From Chiua virens (taxonomy: Eukaryota > Basidiomycota > Agaricomycetes > Boletales > Boletaceae): a stretch of 64,000 nucleotides of DNA. The notes under the pieces were generated by a model, which had not been told where the DNA came from, searched no databases, and worked only from the letters and a program-made list of their open reading frames with translations. This document shows positions 33,488 through 45,800 of this stretch, in pieces (within the stretch, counting starts at the first letter, position 1; every line of letters begins with the position of its first letter). The DNA lies in NCBI GenBank assembly GCA_019787685.1, contig JAHNUO010000003.1:2650746-2714745 (forward strand), given 5' to 3'. The position numbers were made by a program, and so were the translations under genes.

Positions 33488-34355
33488 CACCACATACATA
33501 CAACGTCTCTAGTCCTTGTAAATCTACCTCGCTGAATTCTGTCGTCATGCCCATTAAGTAGGAGGTCGAAGTGGTCTGCCTCAGAGTCTCTTACGCGTCT
33601 TCATCAAGGCTTTTTACTCTCCTACCCATGTCAATCAAGCCAACCTGCACCAATATCTGCTTCATCCTCACTTGCGGTTCTCCTGAATTTCCTGACCAGC
33701 GAATACCTCCACATCGCTGGATGGAAGCAACTCCCCTCGTCTTGTCCCAGCCTCCGTCACCCAGTTTTTCGTCCCGCCAGATACGGCCACAATCATACCA
33801 TCTCTACCTCTTCTAACAACATGTGTGGGACTCTCCCCCAGAATGGTGTCAAGAGAGTAGTGTTGGGCTCGGATTTTTGGGCTACCAGTGCCCTCGTTCA
33901 CGCCACATGACATACCCGCAGACGCCAAGCTCAGAAAGGCGGTCCTATTGCTGTCAATCGGGCGAGGAGGGACGACAGACGCCAGCCACAGCGTCCCCGG
34001 GATTGGAAGAAGTGCTAGGTGAGGAAGCGGCGTACGCGGCTGGCGCGGTATATAGACATGTCTTGCCTGGTCCGCCGTACGTGCCAAGTGTTGGGCCTGA
34101 TGGAGATGCGATAGCCAAAGAACAGTGTGGTGGTATAGGGATTCGATGGCGATTGGATGAATGCTTGAGGTACATTTGTTGATGGATGCTTTGAAGCGCA
34201 CATTGACGAGTTTTATTCGTGTTGTGGATAGGTTCGCAGCGGAACTGGCGTATCGGAAGGCACACAATCAAGCTGACAATGTTAGCAGTCCAGCGTTGCA
34301 TCCCCCTATGGGCACGTCAAGGAACGCCACGAAGGAGTGCAGGCTGATTTGATGG
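33488..34355 (+). pseudogene. Decayed second copy of the PfkB-like gene
   Basis: Starting near CACCACATACATACAACGTC it parallels 30440-31665 of the intact gene with large deletions. Recognisable pieces include GGAGGTCGAAGTGGT (exon-1 end), GGAAGCAACTCCCCTCGTCTT, GGCGAGGAGGGACGACAGACGCC, CTTGCCTGGTCCGCCGTACGT (LPGPPYVPS), the GATTGGATGAATGCTTGAG splice site and the terminal exon TTCGCAGCGGAACTGGCGTAT. The N-terminal sugar-binding half is absent and several stops interrupt the frame. It is therefore a dead 3' copy. Confidence 0.8.
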
Positions 34356-34811
34356 AACCGACCAAGGTGACGAATCTATGTCGGGATGTCCATACCAACA
34401 CGACTCTTATACTTGTAGTACTAAGTTTTAGATCACAATTTGCAGAAGTCACGCAGTCATGAATCTTTGAATACTAGTACTTCCATTTCACCATGTTTCA
34501 ATGACAGACCTCTTGAACGTTTGAATGTGGACAGTCACGTAGCCCAGTATAACTATTCCCCGCCTGCGCCAAGTCTCTAGCAGCTAGGGAGACTCCTTGT
34601 CGTAGAGATCGGATGCGGTAATGATTCCAGGCAGGTACAGAAAAAATTGTAGTGACCGCCTAGTTACACTAACATCGCGAAACCATGACAGCGAACCATC
34701 TACAGCTCGTTGATCAGTCCGCCGTTCCCTCGTCTACATCACAATCATCACATTTTCTTGAGTACAAACTTGTATGTCGGTGCCATTCCGTGAATCATTA
34801 CGTCAGAAGAA

Positions 34812-35426
34812 CTAGTAAGTAACCTGTTCCGTTGACCGTTCTTTTGTCTCTCAGATCACCACCTTTGCTCCATTTTCTCACTAGCCCCGCATAACCGGTT
34901 TAACTTCAGGGTCCAATCTTAGTATGTCCGCAGGCGGCGTCAGAAAGGGACTGATTCCGGGTTACACTGAATGCTTCAGGATGTTGAAAGGGACGTACCA
35001 TTGCTAACCGCTGCTGTGCATAGTATTTCTCGATGCCGATATCAGAATCACCATGATGGACGCATTTTGAGCCGATCGTCGTATCAGATAGACTTGAAAC
35101 AGTGGGCCTCGCTCATTCGAAGACCTGATGAAAATATTGCCTGTCTTGGCGTGTTGGATTTCAAGCCATCCTTGATCTCCGCGGATCATATCTCCGCCAT
35201 TCAAAAGTTCTGATTCTGATTCTGATCAGGTCGGAAGGTATGCCGTCAAATTGCTCACGTTGCCACATGTAGCTTGGCTACAGCCACATGATCTCTATAA
35301 CGCAATGTTCTCCGAACGAAATTGTCCAGTGCTCTTATAAACACATAACTTTGGGAAAGGTAATTCCAATAGAGCCTCCTCCCTATCGCACTTCTCACCA
35401 CAGCACAGTTTGCATCTATCGGTACT
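34812..35426 (+). other. Leader region of DUF6533 copy C, no clear gene
   Basis: Well conserved between the two duplicated copies, notably CACTAGCCCCGCATAACCGG, GGACGTACCATTGCTAACCG and CCTGTCTTGGCGTGTTGGAT. An 80-residue frame (34971-35213, MLQDVERDVPLLTAAVHS..) is open here but interrupted in the other copy, so it is probably not a gene, though it could be a relic. Confidence 0.45.
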
Positions 35427-37223
35427 ATGTCCTCTGATCTACAATCGATTATTGCAGAAATTCAGCAAAACAACTATGTTTCTCGTGCGTGCGTCTATAC
35501 TCGTGGTAATCAGTCTCACAGGCTATTCACAGTCGCTATCCTGATTGCTGTCGGATATGATTACAGTAAGATGTAAGATCTATTCTGCTGCGAGCTGCGA
35601 ACTGACTATTTCCAGTTCTCGTATTTTCAAAAGAGGTGCAACGCGGACTTTGTCATGGGCAAAAGCTGTCGCTGATTGATTATCGATGAAGATAGAGTAC
35701 ATCTGGGTTGGTATACAACCAGCTCTTGAGCCAATACATTTTCTGACAAGAAGCAGCATCAACCATGGTCCTGGGTTACGATCATGTTTCTCCTTGCGCG
35801 TACCCAATTTCCACGTACTTGAGACTGGGACATCTTCTAATAAGACCTTGACAGGTTCGTTATTGTGGCCTATATAACATAGCGTGAGTGTATGCCTGTT
35901 GTAATGTATATACTGTATCTTGACCTCGACCGTGCACCAGGTGGAATACCTTCAGTAAGTTTGACGCCGTAAAATATACTGTACATTCAATCAAGATTTG
36001 ACCGTGGCAAAAGTTGGGAGTACTTTCATGCCTGATCTTAAAGTATGTCTCCCAAATTATTGGTGATGGATGGATGTGCCTAGCTCGCTGTGTTTCTAGA
36101 TGTACGTACATATTGGGCTCACCACTAGCGCTAACATCACACATTTGGGATGTGTCTGATAGTTGTGAGTGTTCACTTGAAGTATTTCACCTGCTTGCTA
36201 TTCATGAACACTTGAAGGCGAAATATTGGGGTATACTCAGTACTGGATATACATCCTCTTTCTCGGTGCAGCTGACTGTGAGTAGTCAAGTCGCCCTAAT
36301 CCAGAAATGAATTTTATGACGGTGGTTATAGTTGTCATGATCCTGCGCGTGTGGGCAATGTACAATCGATCAAGACTAATCCTTGGTGTACTTCTTACCA
36401 TGCTTTCTGTCGAGATCATCAGCGTCATGGTAGTTGCTGCTATCTATAGCAACGTTCCCCACAATGAATCGTGTATGTAGACTCCGACTCGATAAACGCA
36501 TGCTACACTAACCAGCAGCCAGTTTTCATTATTCAGGTGCTGGAATATTCAGTTTGCGTGCAGCAACCCATGAACCTCGTTTGTAATTTTGTGGCCGCCA
36601 TTTCGCAAATGGCATTTGGTGCAGTGTTGTGCACGGTAGCCATTACGCAGTTCGTGAGGCAGTCGCTTCAAATGTACCGCGTCACAAAACAGTGGCAACT
36701 CAGCCCGTACATAAACCTGCTCGTCAAGCAGGGTATCCTCTATTTCTTAGGGTAAGTATGTCTAGTCCCCCTCCTTATCATACTATTGTCAACCTAAAAA
36801 ACATTTTTGACGATTTATATCACTTCTGATGCTAGTGGAGTTATGACACAACTGAAACTTTTGTGTCACAGAATCCTCTTGTTGAACCTCTTTAGCCTAC
36901 TGGTCAACATTGGAAATATATCAAACACCGGGTGGCAATCCATAATAAGCATTATGAAACTTGTGCCTGTGTACACTTTAACTCCTCGATGCATCATTAG
37001 CATACGAGAAATGTATGCAAACGATGTTCAAGGGAGACGTGGGGGAGGGATCGACAGTGGGTTTGGCTTGTCTGCGTTATCCAGCTGCGGTGCTGCCGGA
37101 GGACCAATGGTGTTTGCAGCCGGTGTGCCCAGCGAGGTAGCGGAGAACGCAGAGGCGGATAATGGGCAGAACGAGGGGACGGGAGACATCGAGGAGGTAC
37201 CAAGGGAGGCCGGGGAAGTGTAG
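35427..37223 (+). CDS. DUF6533-type multi-pass membrane protein, copy C
   Basis: ATG at 35427 begins MSSDLQSIIAEIQQNNYVSR. Exons follow with LFTVAILIAVGYDY, ILVFSKE, IEYIW, KKQHQPWSWVTIMFLLAR, RFVIVAYIT, then FMTVVIVVMILRVWAMYNRSRLILGVLL with VEIISVMVVAAIY, VCNFVAAISQMAFGAVLCTV..MYRVTKQWQLSPYINLL, and the last exon with LVPVYTLTPRCIISIREMYAND. The tail is RRGGGIDSGFGLSALSS..DIEEVPREAGEV. All expected DUF6533 blocks are present without a visible break, so this looks like the functional member of the 34-64 kb group. Function unknown. Small-exon borders are approximate. Confidence 0.75.
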
Positions 37224-37707
37224 TTGGAGAGGTAGTCATTTGTCCGGTGTATTCCCAGAATTTCTACTAGGGTGATGATTTTTATTTGCTGGCAGTGGTT
37301 GTCTCGAGATCTCAAATATGTACTTCAAGTTCAGAATAAATTATTATTCTTGACAGCTTGAAAGCAGAATGTTCGTGATCATAATCACGACCTAGCTAAC
37401 TCCAATTATGACAAGGGCTTCTCGGGCTGGTGGGTGGCATGATTCGCACCGTGTTTGGACGAGACGATGTACGCCCAGGCCTGGAATAACTATGTACTTC
37501 ACAGTACTAGATTGAGCGTATGCCAATGCTCCCAATTCTCGAAGAACTCTGATCCCGAACCAAGTGTTGCGCGCAAGTTGCGCGTGTGGGAACACAATTT
37601 AGGCAATTTCCGTCTCGAGATGGACTTGTGACCAGCCGTCTAAAAGAGGCAACTACGCAAGCCTGGTAAAATTCGTTAGGATAACGTGACTTTTGTCCGA
37701 TCAGATA
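37224..37707. other. 3' flank of copy C up to the element border
   Basis: Duplicated flank to about 37610, then about 97 bp unique DNA ending GATCAGATA, whose last TA abuts the left inverted end at 37708. No gene. Confidence 0.6.
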
Positions 37708-37870
37708 CAGTAGACTCTGATATAACCCATATGGGGTTTAACCCATACTCTACGATAACCCATACTTTTCCAGATATCCCATTTTGGTTTGCAGGGATCT
37801 TGACCCCATAACCCATATCTCTGTTGTACCACATAACCCATACATTTATGACTGCCATAACCCATATATT
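37708..37870 (+). repeat. Left terminal inverted repeat and AACCCATA array
   Basis: The first ~23 bp match the right end in inverted orientation. AACCCATA then recurs about seven times up to 37870 in direct orientation. Such subterminal arrays are typical transposase-binding regions. Confidence 0.65.
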
Positions 37871-38389
37871 TAACAGATATTTAATTATATAATAATTTTT
37901 TTCCCTGCCGAAGATGGCAGGACAGACCCAAACGCATCACACCTGAAACACGACCAAATAAGTCTGGCCACCAAAGGTGCAACTTAGCCCGAAATAAATT
38001 CAGAATTAGCGATTAAATATGTTGGAAGATGAACTCGTGATTCAATTCAGAATAACTTGGCGAATAAATTGCCCAACAAATAATTGGTCATACGGTACTT
38101 AAGTTTGCCATTAAAATGCAAGATTTGTTTTGCCAAAAATGAACAGCGGTCATATTCGAGATTATGCATAGCATATGTACCAAGTATAATGTACTGATCC
38201 CGCCAGAATACGATTAGGACTATCCTAAGTTTACATATAAAATACAAAGTATAAAGTTGTGCTACATATGTTCCCTGAACGCGCCTTGATTGAGGTACCT
38301 TAACATATTTGAGACATTTTGAAAAAATGTGCTAGAGTAAGGGCTAAGCACAAATTTGACCACTAAATTTGAAAATGTATGGCGTACAA
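37871..38389. other. AT-rich non-coding stretch inside the left end
   Basis: Low-GC DNA with no open frame of note (TTTAATTATATAATAATTTTTTT at its start, then AAATTCAGAATTAGCG and similar). Its base composition differs from the pogo TIR region and from the gene-bearing interior, and it is mirrored by an AT-rich stretch at 57430-57790. Confidence 0.5.
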
Positions 38390-38475
38390 ACTCTACAGCC
38401 ACTTAGTGGCCCACCCAGTGGGTCACTTTGCGGTCCGCCAGAGGCGGTCACTCTGCGGCACAGCAGAGGTAAGGG
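38390..38475. repeat. GC-rich palindromic cluster (left)
   Basis: CACTTAGTGGCCCACCCAGTGGGTCACTTTGCGG followed by GGTCCGCC, AGAGGCGG and TCACTCTGCGG form overlapping short palindromes. They stand out from the AT-rich DNA to the left. A comparable cluster on the far side (57290-57375) shares CGGCCCACTG/GGGTCCACT-like words. They are candidate subterminal motifs of a nested element. Listed in pieces to stay short. Confidence 0.4.
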
Positions 38476-38499
38476 GGCTAGAAAATAACATGCATTAGC

Positions 38500-41400
38500 T
38501 TATGACGCTGCTGTTTGAGGTGGAGAATGACATACTAGAGTGGGGATCGGCACCTCTTGACGTGCATGAAGCATTGCGCGAGTGCCTGGGGCAAGACTCA
38601 GGAACCAAGTATCGTTGTACCAGTTGCGCGGAAGTCCAGAAACAGCAGTTGCCCTCATGTCCTTCCTACCCACCTCCCAATGGCGTCTGAGATGAGAATT
38701 ACCAATTTGCTCCTTCATGTATTTATCTCGCAATGATGGTTCGTATGATTCAACAGACTTGAATAATGTGGAGATTGCGGGGTGGATCCAGGGAAGCTCA
38801 ACTCGGCGTAGATTCTTCATGGTTGAGTGTGGTGGGCAGTCGGTTTCATCGCAGCTCATGCCATCGACATTGAGGCGCTCGATAATTCTGAGGATCGCAG
38901 CCCACTTGTCAGGATCCTGGGCATGATTTTCTTCTACGATTCGTTTTCTTCTCTGCAGGGTCTTGGCAAATTTGTCAGAATATCGTGTGGCTAGAACCAG
39001 TGCTTAGATATCAGACACTTACCCTGTGTCTACGAGACATCATCCGAGCGCTTTTCCGACGTCTTTCCTCCTTCTCAGCCTGCATTGCAGTCATTGCGAG
39101 ACGTTCGCCACCTTGTACTGAGTCGATCTTGGCTCTCTCGCGATGAGCTTGAAAGGTGCGGCCCAATTTCTGTTCACAACATTTGCGTAAGTCATCCAGA
39201 CTCAGGGAATCTATATCACAGTTCACGCTCGGATATGATCCGTTCTTCAGCCTTTCATAGAAATCGAAAGTAAGGATGTTGATGACTTCGGAGTTCCAGC
39301 GCGAGTTGGTCAGCGATGAGCAGTTCCAATCAAGCATAACATTGTCAAGGGTAGGAAACTGGTCGCCGTCATTGTTGTATGCAATAATGACACTCTGGGG
39401 AGCTGAAGGAGGTAAGGGACCGTTGGGTCGCGACAAGATGGCATTCTTCTCCCGCAGATAGGAGCGAAATGCACCCTGCAAACATCAGTACGAGATAACT
39501 GAATGGGGCAATCATCGTACATGTAACGTATTCATGCTCCCTCGTCGCCCAGGCTTCCGTCTTCTAGTAGGGGCTGGGGATTCATCCTCCTCTTCGTCAT
39601 CAGCGTCAAAACCATTCCTAGACCACTTTGATGGACTTTTCTCTGCGCGAGTTCCCTTGGGTTGTTGCTGGAGAGATGACTGAGAGGCGAGAAGCTGAGT
39701 TATTTGATTGACAATAGGTTCCACAATGTTCGCGCCTAATCGTTGAGCTATGATTTGATCCACCATGTTTTCTAGCATAGAGGTCGATGTAGAAGACGAT
39801 GGTAAAGGCGCAGGCCTACTGGGTTGTAGAGGCGTAGCTGGATGAGGTTGTGTTGCGGTCGAATCCACCTGCATTGGAGGTTGGTGTGTAGTTCTTGTTG
39901 ATGTCGATGGGGGGCTCACCTGCTGGGGAGGGTGGGTGGCAGAGGTGGGTGGTGCGGGGGTCTGCAGAGTCGCAGTAGGGACCGGATGAGGTGCTAAGTT
40001 CGAATTCACCCGCATTGGTGGTTGATGTGTAGTTCTTGCAGGCGGAGAGTTCACCTCCGGGCGAGGGCGCGCGGCAGGGGGGGGCAAAGTGGGGATCCGC
40101 TGACTCGTAGTGGGAACTGGAGGGGGTGGTTGACGTGCGGTCCTTGGTGGTGGGGAGTTGATCTGCTGGCGTGGCAGTGTGAGAGTTGGCGGCGCGGGAG
40201 TTGTGGTGGGGACTGGATGAGAAGTCGAATCAACCTCTATTGGAGGTGATTAATGTATGGTTCTTGTCAGTGGGGAACTCGCCCGCTGGCTCAGCGGAGT
40301 CACATCCACATCCATCACCGGCAGCAGTACTACATGCTGTTTGGAGGGCACGTCTGAAGTGGTAACAGAAATTACACAAGGAGAAAGGGGCTTTTGGAGG
40401 CGAGCGAAGTTTGAAGACGGAGGTCGGGTAGTTGGAGGTGGAGAGGAGCGTCGTGGAAGGGGGGCAGAGGAAGAGATCCCTCCTCCCATCAAAGGATCAG
40501 TAGGCTGAGTGCGATCTACATCCATCAGAGGTTCGAAAGGAGGAGGGGCAGGAACTTGAGCAGAAACGGGAGGGGGAGAAGAGGCTGAAGGGGGGACAGA
40601 GGTTGAAGGGACAGAGATCACAGAGATCGCTCCTTCGGTTAAAGGATCAGTCGGCTGAGCGCCATCTACATCCATCGGAGGTTCGGAAGACGAAGAATTC
40701 TGCCGCGAGAATACCATTTGTTGGGCGGATGGAGATGGGACCGCAGACGGTGCGATAGCGTTAGGTTCTACTGAGTCACCGAGTTGAGACTGAGACGGGC
40801 CAATATCTTCAGTAGCGTGCATCCCAGAACGACAAGCGTGGTCCCGATTGCGTGAACGTGAGCGTCGTCTTTCGGAGAGGCGCATCTTCTGAACCTCGAG
40901 AGGGCTCACAGAACGCTCATGTCGAGTTCTTACTGGTTGAAGTTCGACGTCACTGGAGCGACCACGGCGAAAGGAGTTAGATGAATCACTTATAGGTGGT
41001 GATTCGGGGCGACGTAAAAGCTAACGTGGTATAAGACCAGGGTTCGAGTAGGGGTAGATTATTTACTCACGTCTGACGATCGGTGCGAAGATCCTTGTCC
41101 GAAGCTGAACTGGAAGGAAATTCAGTGATAAGTCAATTCCACCAGAACAAAACGCACCTGTTGTGAACCAGGAAACTCGTCTACATCACTTAACTGGGCA
41201 TCATAGGAATGTGTCTGCGGCGAACGCAAAAGATCCGATAACTGGAAGCAATAGGTAAGAGGTTACTGGTACCAGGAATTGATGTACATACTTGTTGTGC
41301 GCCGGTAATTTGCTCCCCACGGGAAGCTTCATCCAATAAACCGACATCTTGACAAGGTCGGAAGCGTGTATAGGGATCAGGATTGCTCGAGGGAGAAGCG

Positions 41401-41531
41401 ATTCGGGCCTCAAGCCCAACTCTATGTTGTTCGAGCAATGGAGCGCGAGACAACCGCGCGCTGAACTGATGCACACTGTGCCTCGCAAATTCCCCTGTCT
41501 GAAGACATATGAGCATCACCCAACCGTACAT
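38500..41531 (-). pseudogene. Polyproline orphan with 'GMSCDETD' and 'GLPRNWY' motifs, one in-frame stop
   Basis: Exons run right to left from about 41495: an N-terminal part (RIASPSSNPDPYTRFRPCQD), small exons reading LSDLLRSPQTHSYDA, DVDEFPG and FSFGQGSSHRS, then a long Pro/Ser-rich exon with MDVD..QPTDPL repeats and RTTHQPPM repeats. DDEEEDESPAPTRRRKPGRR follows, with a helical segment, CCEQKLGRTFQAH, KWAAILRIIERLNVDGMSCDETD and ATAVSGLPRNWYNDTWF, ending at 38500. A TAA at 40252-40250 interrupts the frame within one RTTHQPP repeat. The sister repeats have CAA at that codon, so it looks like a C-to-T nonsense change. I recall the C-terminal GMS.DE / GLP.N.Y block as a widespread Agaricomycete family of unknown function. 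Confidence 0.65.
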
Positions 41532-41539
41532 ATTGAGCA

Positions 41540-42219
41540 GGTAGAACTCACAGATTGTGAAATCGACCCGAGGATCTTGAGCGCGGAGGAAATGGAAGAA
41601 CTGGTCTCTGGAGTGTTGGACGACATGTACTGCAAACCGGAAGATGAGTAGGAGGTAAGAAATCAGGCTTGAGATTGACGCTTACCGGTCAGTGAGATAT
41701 ATGTGAGGTCACCTGTCCTCGTCCAAAAATGATTCTTTGTATTGTTTGAGCCTTAAGGGTCTCGACCCATATCCCATGGTTACCGAGGCACAATTGCCAC
41801 AGACGACCGGAGCATTCGCTCTGCTTGGAATTGTCTTTCGTCCGAACTCGGGCAGTTTTTGTTTACTTCTTTTTTGTACAATCTTAGACCGTCTCTACTA
41901 CATCACAATTACTAGCGTAGTGGCATAGTGACCGGTTACTGGGTGTTCCTGGTGGCTTGAGGAGTAAAAGAAGAAAGACAAAAACGGTAAAGTCCGGGGA
42001 TTAAAGTAGTGTACAGCGATTGAAACTCAGACGATCACGTGGCTTCAGCCCTCGCCAGTCATAACCCGATTTCAGTACGTCACCCTCATATTGGCCTGGA
42101 GCGTATTGTCTTCGAGCTCTCTCTCTTGGTTCGGTCGGTCGTCCCCTCAACGCTATTGTGCACTGCAATCACTCGCTTCTCATAAAGACGAAGCGTCCAC
42201 TGTCCAGGTGAGCTATCCC
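41540..42219. other. Divergent intergenic region
   Basis: Lies between the start of the polyproline orphan (minus) and the 42220 orphan (plus). It should hold both promoters. A CAG/GTGAGC donor at about 42208 suggests that the plus-strand gene may have an additional 5' exon here. Confidence 0.4.
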
Positions 42220-42819
42220 ATGATGCCCAAAGTTGTAATTCACTGGTCGTTTCATCGATACTTTCCTCCCCTCACACGACATTCGGTGTTTCCCCCGGAA
42301 CGCGCTGTTACTCCACCCCCTCTTACCCAGCACAAAGTATTCCGTCGCGAAGAACCTTCCGGCGGAGAGAATGTCATACATCCACACAAACCAGACGCTG
42401 TCGCAGCCGCTCCCCGCAAGGTTTTGATACCCAAGCCTCGGGGGGAGGTTTCAAGGATTAATCGGGGCGGTTATAACCTACAAGAGAAGCTGGGATGGCA
42501 ACCCACTGAGTACGAAGAAGTTCGGGTTAGTATTGTCGCTATTCTCTTGTCATTTTTTCTCAAACTGCATCAGACTTTCGTTGTTCATCTCGCTCAAGAA
42601 TATCTCATGACTCGAAAGCCATGGAGCAGACAACAACGCGAAAATCTTCAAGTGGTCTTCGATAAGGTTATATTTTACTTGCTAAGAAAATCTTCTCTTC
42701 TAATCTTTCAGCAACAGGCGAAAGAACGATACCCACAATTGCTGGAGTACGATGGTAACTGGGTTGTAATTGATTTTCTTAAAATGTATCTGAAGAACAG
42801 CTCTGGGCGAGGTGGCTGA
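42220..42819 (+). CDS. Small orphan of the 'YNL..KLGW..EY / YDGNW' type
   Basis: From ATG 42220 the frame reads MPKVVIHWSFHRYFPP-rich, then PRGEVSRINRGGYNLQEKLGWQPTEYEE. Two introns (42525-42572 and about 42668-42713) remove stop-free but foreign segments, giving TFVVHLAQEYLMTRKPWSRQQ, then KERYPQLLEYDGNWVVIDFLKMYLKNSS and a stop at 42819. Repeated YNL-x-LGW and YD..W..DFL..YLK motifs are familiar to me from high-copy mushroom orphan proteins, function unknown. The start is uncertain, with a possible 5' exon upstream. Its 3' end faces the Spt5-like gene 42 bp away. Confidence 0.6.
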   Translation: MMPKVVIHWSFHRYFPPLTRHSVFPPERAVTPPPLTQHKVFRREEPSGGENVIHPHKPDAVAAAPRKVLIPKPRGEVSRINRGGYNLQEKLGWQPTEYEEVRVSIVAILLSFFLKLHQTFVVHLAQEYLMTRKPWSRQQRENLQVVFDKVIFYLLRKSSLLIFQQQAKERYPQLLEYDGNWVVIDFLKMYLKNSSGRGG

Positions 42820-42860
42820 GTGGTAAATGTAATATTATCAATGAGAAACTTAACGTTACA

Positions 42861-45800
42861 TTACTCTTGGCGACTACCTGGTCCTTCAACTGCAATAATC
42901 CTTCCCATCGGTAAGCACGCCTCAACAGCGGGTGTATGGTCAAGCTTTTCGACGACGACCCTGTCTTTTTTGAAGATTCGTGTCACTGTCAAAACCGATC
43001 CAATTTGTTCACCACCACCACCTTCTTTCGGTTTGATAACCATACAAAGAGAACCTTTCTTGACCGGGTGGTATATCTTGAGCGATGTTTCGGGTACAGT
43101 TACGTGCATGAGATTTGCCCCCTTGGTACGAGCGGTGAGGCTGACTGCAACGTGGCTGCGGGGAACCGGACCCGACTCGGATTGCAGTGGGTGAGCCTCG
43201 GTCTTGCAAAGTCGATCGGTATATGTGTCTCTCCAACCGGGGGTCAGTTGAAAGACCGCTCGAACTCGATTCAAGGCGTTTAGCACCCTCGGATCCAACA
43301 AAAACTTGTGCACTAAAGAGGTACGGGTGAGTGGAGAGTAGGGAGAACAAAAAAAAAAGACTTACCTTCAAGTGCGGGTCTATCGAGCTGTTCACGGTCG
43401 CTATCGTCAATAGTCCAAGGGTCGGAAGCCTGCGCTGACTCCACTTCGTTTTGAGGAGGCGAGGGTGGTGGCGTCCTCGCCCTGTGGGATGGAATCTCGG
43501 CGTCCGCAAATGTTTGGTCGATTGTCAACATTTGTTGCACTGATAAGGCTCGTCCTGCAAGCGTCGTTCTTGAACCCCTAGATACCATCTTACAAAGGGA
43601 AAGGGACAGGTGAATCATTAAACTCACCGAACGACAACATGATCCAGGGAACACGTATTCCGAGTACCCATGGACCGCGCTATAATGCACCGATCTCTCA
43701 ACAAAGAAATCAATGTACCCCTCCATCCGCGGAGCTCCCCTGCAATGATCAGCACCTCTTTTTCCAGGTTACGCTCATTCTTGTCGTGTTGGTGTACAGG
43801 ACGAGCGTGGGCAAAGTGAGTAATTGGCCTTGAAAAGAGAGACTGAGAGGAGAGTGAGAATCGAGGACAGAACAAGACAAGACAATTTAAGATACTCACA
43901 CCTGGACTCGCGAGTGGTATGACGGCCAGATACCCCTCCTCTAGGAGTACTCTGGAGACGGTCCCCTTGCTACCTCTGTCATCCCCTCTGACTACAAATA
44001 CGACATCCCCTGGACTCACGCCGTAACCGCGCTCAGGAGTGAATTTTAGTGCACGGCTATCGGGGATAAATGTCACCGATTTTATGGGGACCTCGTACTG
44101 AATACGCTGGACATCATCTGTGAAGCCGAGGGTGCCAGCAAGTCTGCGGACCGAATCCACAACTCCCATTTTCCCGGTATGAAGTCCAGTCACGACTTCA
44201 ACAACATCGCCAATTTCAACTTGATCTTCAGGAATATTGGCAGTGGGGTTTAGCACGCCCACTGGGGCCCAGACTTGCTGATCCGGCAAGTAAGACTCTA
44301 GGAGGTGCTGCGGCACTTGAAACTACGAAAGATGTTGGGGAATTCGTTTTGCTACTGAGAGAGTAGTACATTACCTTAGTGTCCCTATTGGATAATGTAA
44401 CTTCGCCCGTCTCACAGTCGATGCGGGTGACGAGCCCAGAATGTCCCATAATCTCGTGATGAACATTTCGATGGTCGCTGAAGGGGTCGACGATGACTCG
44501 AACTGAGTCTCCGACGCAGTGAGAGCGGGCTAGCGCAGTGAGGGGTACAGCTTGGTCTGATCCGTTGCATAAGCGAACTACAGCTGAGCCATTCTCCTTG
44601 TCGATGTCAACTAGCCGTCCTTGCTCTCCGAGGTACGTGGGATCAGAAATCGTAACCCGGTCGCCAATGCTCCAGAAAAGCTGGTTGAACTTTTGGTACG
44701 AGGCCTTCATGAAAGGCGGGTTCACCGCGGAGGCAACATGAAGAGCGATCTGGTGGGGAGAGGGGGTCGGGACAACGACAACTTGATTGGTCTTCAATTT
44801 CATCAGTAGAAGGCCAGAAACAAGGACTTGATCGACGTATTCATAAGCAGGGAGACCTCGGTATGGTCGTCGCGGTTGACCGTAGTGCTTTTCAGTTGAG
44901 AAAAGAGTACGAGCATGAAGATCTTGACCAATTTTTTTATCGCCAGTAGGGTGTCCAATCTTCTGTTTGAGACGTCGCGGGGCCACGAGTATATGAAGTT
45001 CTGTCGTGTTTTCATCGAATGATATCCCATAAGCGATATCCCCCTTGTAGATCCCGCGTTTCGTGATGCTATACCACCCTGGCACAGGCGGCGTCGGTCT
45101 TCTATGTAGAAAAGATGAGATTCGATCTTCGAATGGTATTATGGACCATCCTCGGATGCAAGAACGATGGGATAAAGGCACCGCATTTAGGAATGTCGGA
45201 GGATCAGGAGCATAGACCGCAACACGTCCGGGAAGCAGTTCGTACACCTCCGTATGCAGTGTGAAGCTCCTCCAAGCGCTGACAATATACTCGGTTGAGG
45301 AGTCTGACTGTCGATTAAGCGTAATGTGGTGGTAAGGATAAAAAAACTCACGGGGGACAATCTTGACTGCCCATACGGCATTACTGCTGGGGGTTTTCCC
45401 GGGCGGATGGGTGAGTTGAGGAGACTCCGAGTGTCCTGCAGAGGCGTGCTGACGTTTAGTAAGGCGGTTAAGGTGTTCTTGAAGAGATACAGAGAAGAAA
45501 AACTCGTCCCGCTGTTCTAGATCATCGAAGAATGCAAGTCTTGACATCAAATTTTCCCAATATTGAATGTTCGGGTTGGAGTCGTATTGATTGTCGATCA
45601 GATTGACCAGAGTGTCATAGTCCGAATCCCCTTGAATCCAACTGTGAATACCCTCCCAAATCCCAGCCTCATCCAAGTCATTGTGAGCGTCCTCGACGTC
45701 TTGTTCGTCCACCTCTCCCCCTTCTTCCCCAGCATCACTATGACCAGTGAACTGATCTAATTGCCGATCAAATTCAGCATCATTAAGAGAATCCAAACTT

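Larger units (their letters stand above)
34711..37610 (+). repeat. Segmental duplication, left copy (~2.9 kb)
   Basis: From GTTGATCAGTCCGCCGTTCC at 34711 to about AATTTAGGCAATTTCCGTC near 37605 the sequence matches 59056-62190, in the same orientation, with many substitutions and indels. The copy contains a short leader region with no clear gene, DUF6533 copy C, and its 3' flank. About 395 bp present in the right copy after 59116 are missing here at about 34812. Confidence 0.85.

Noticed and set aside
34971..35213. 80-residue frame upstream of DUF6533 copy C
   Set aside because: The homologous frame in the right-hand duplicate is broken by indels, so it shows no coding constraint.
42806..42835. 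GGCGAGGTGGCTGAGTGGT looked like the 5' part of a tRNA-Ser/Leu
   Set aside because: No anticodon stem, variable loop, T-loop (GGTTCGAATC) or acceptor partner follows; the bases are the 3' coding end of the small orphan gene.
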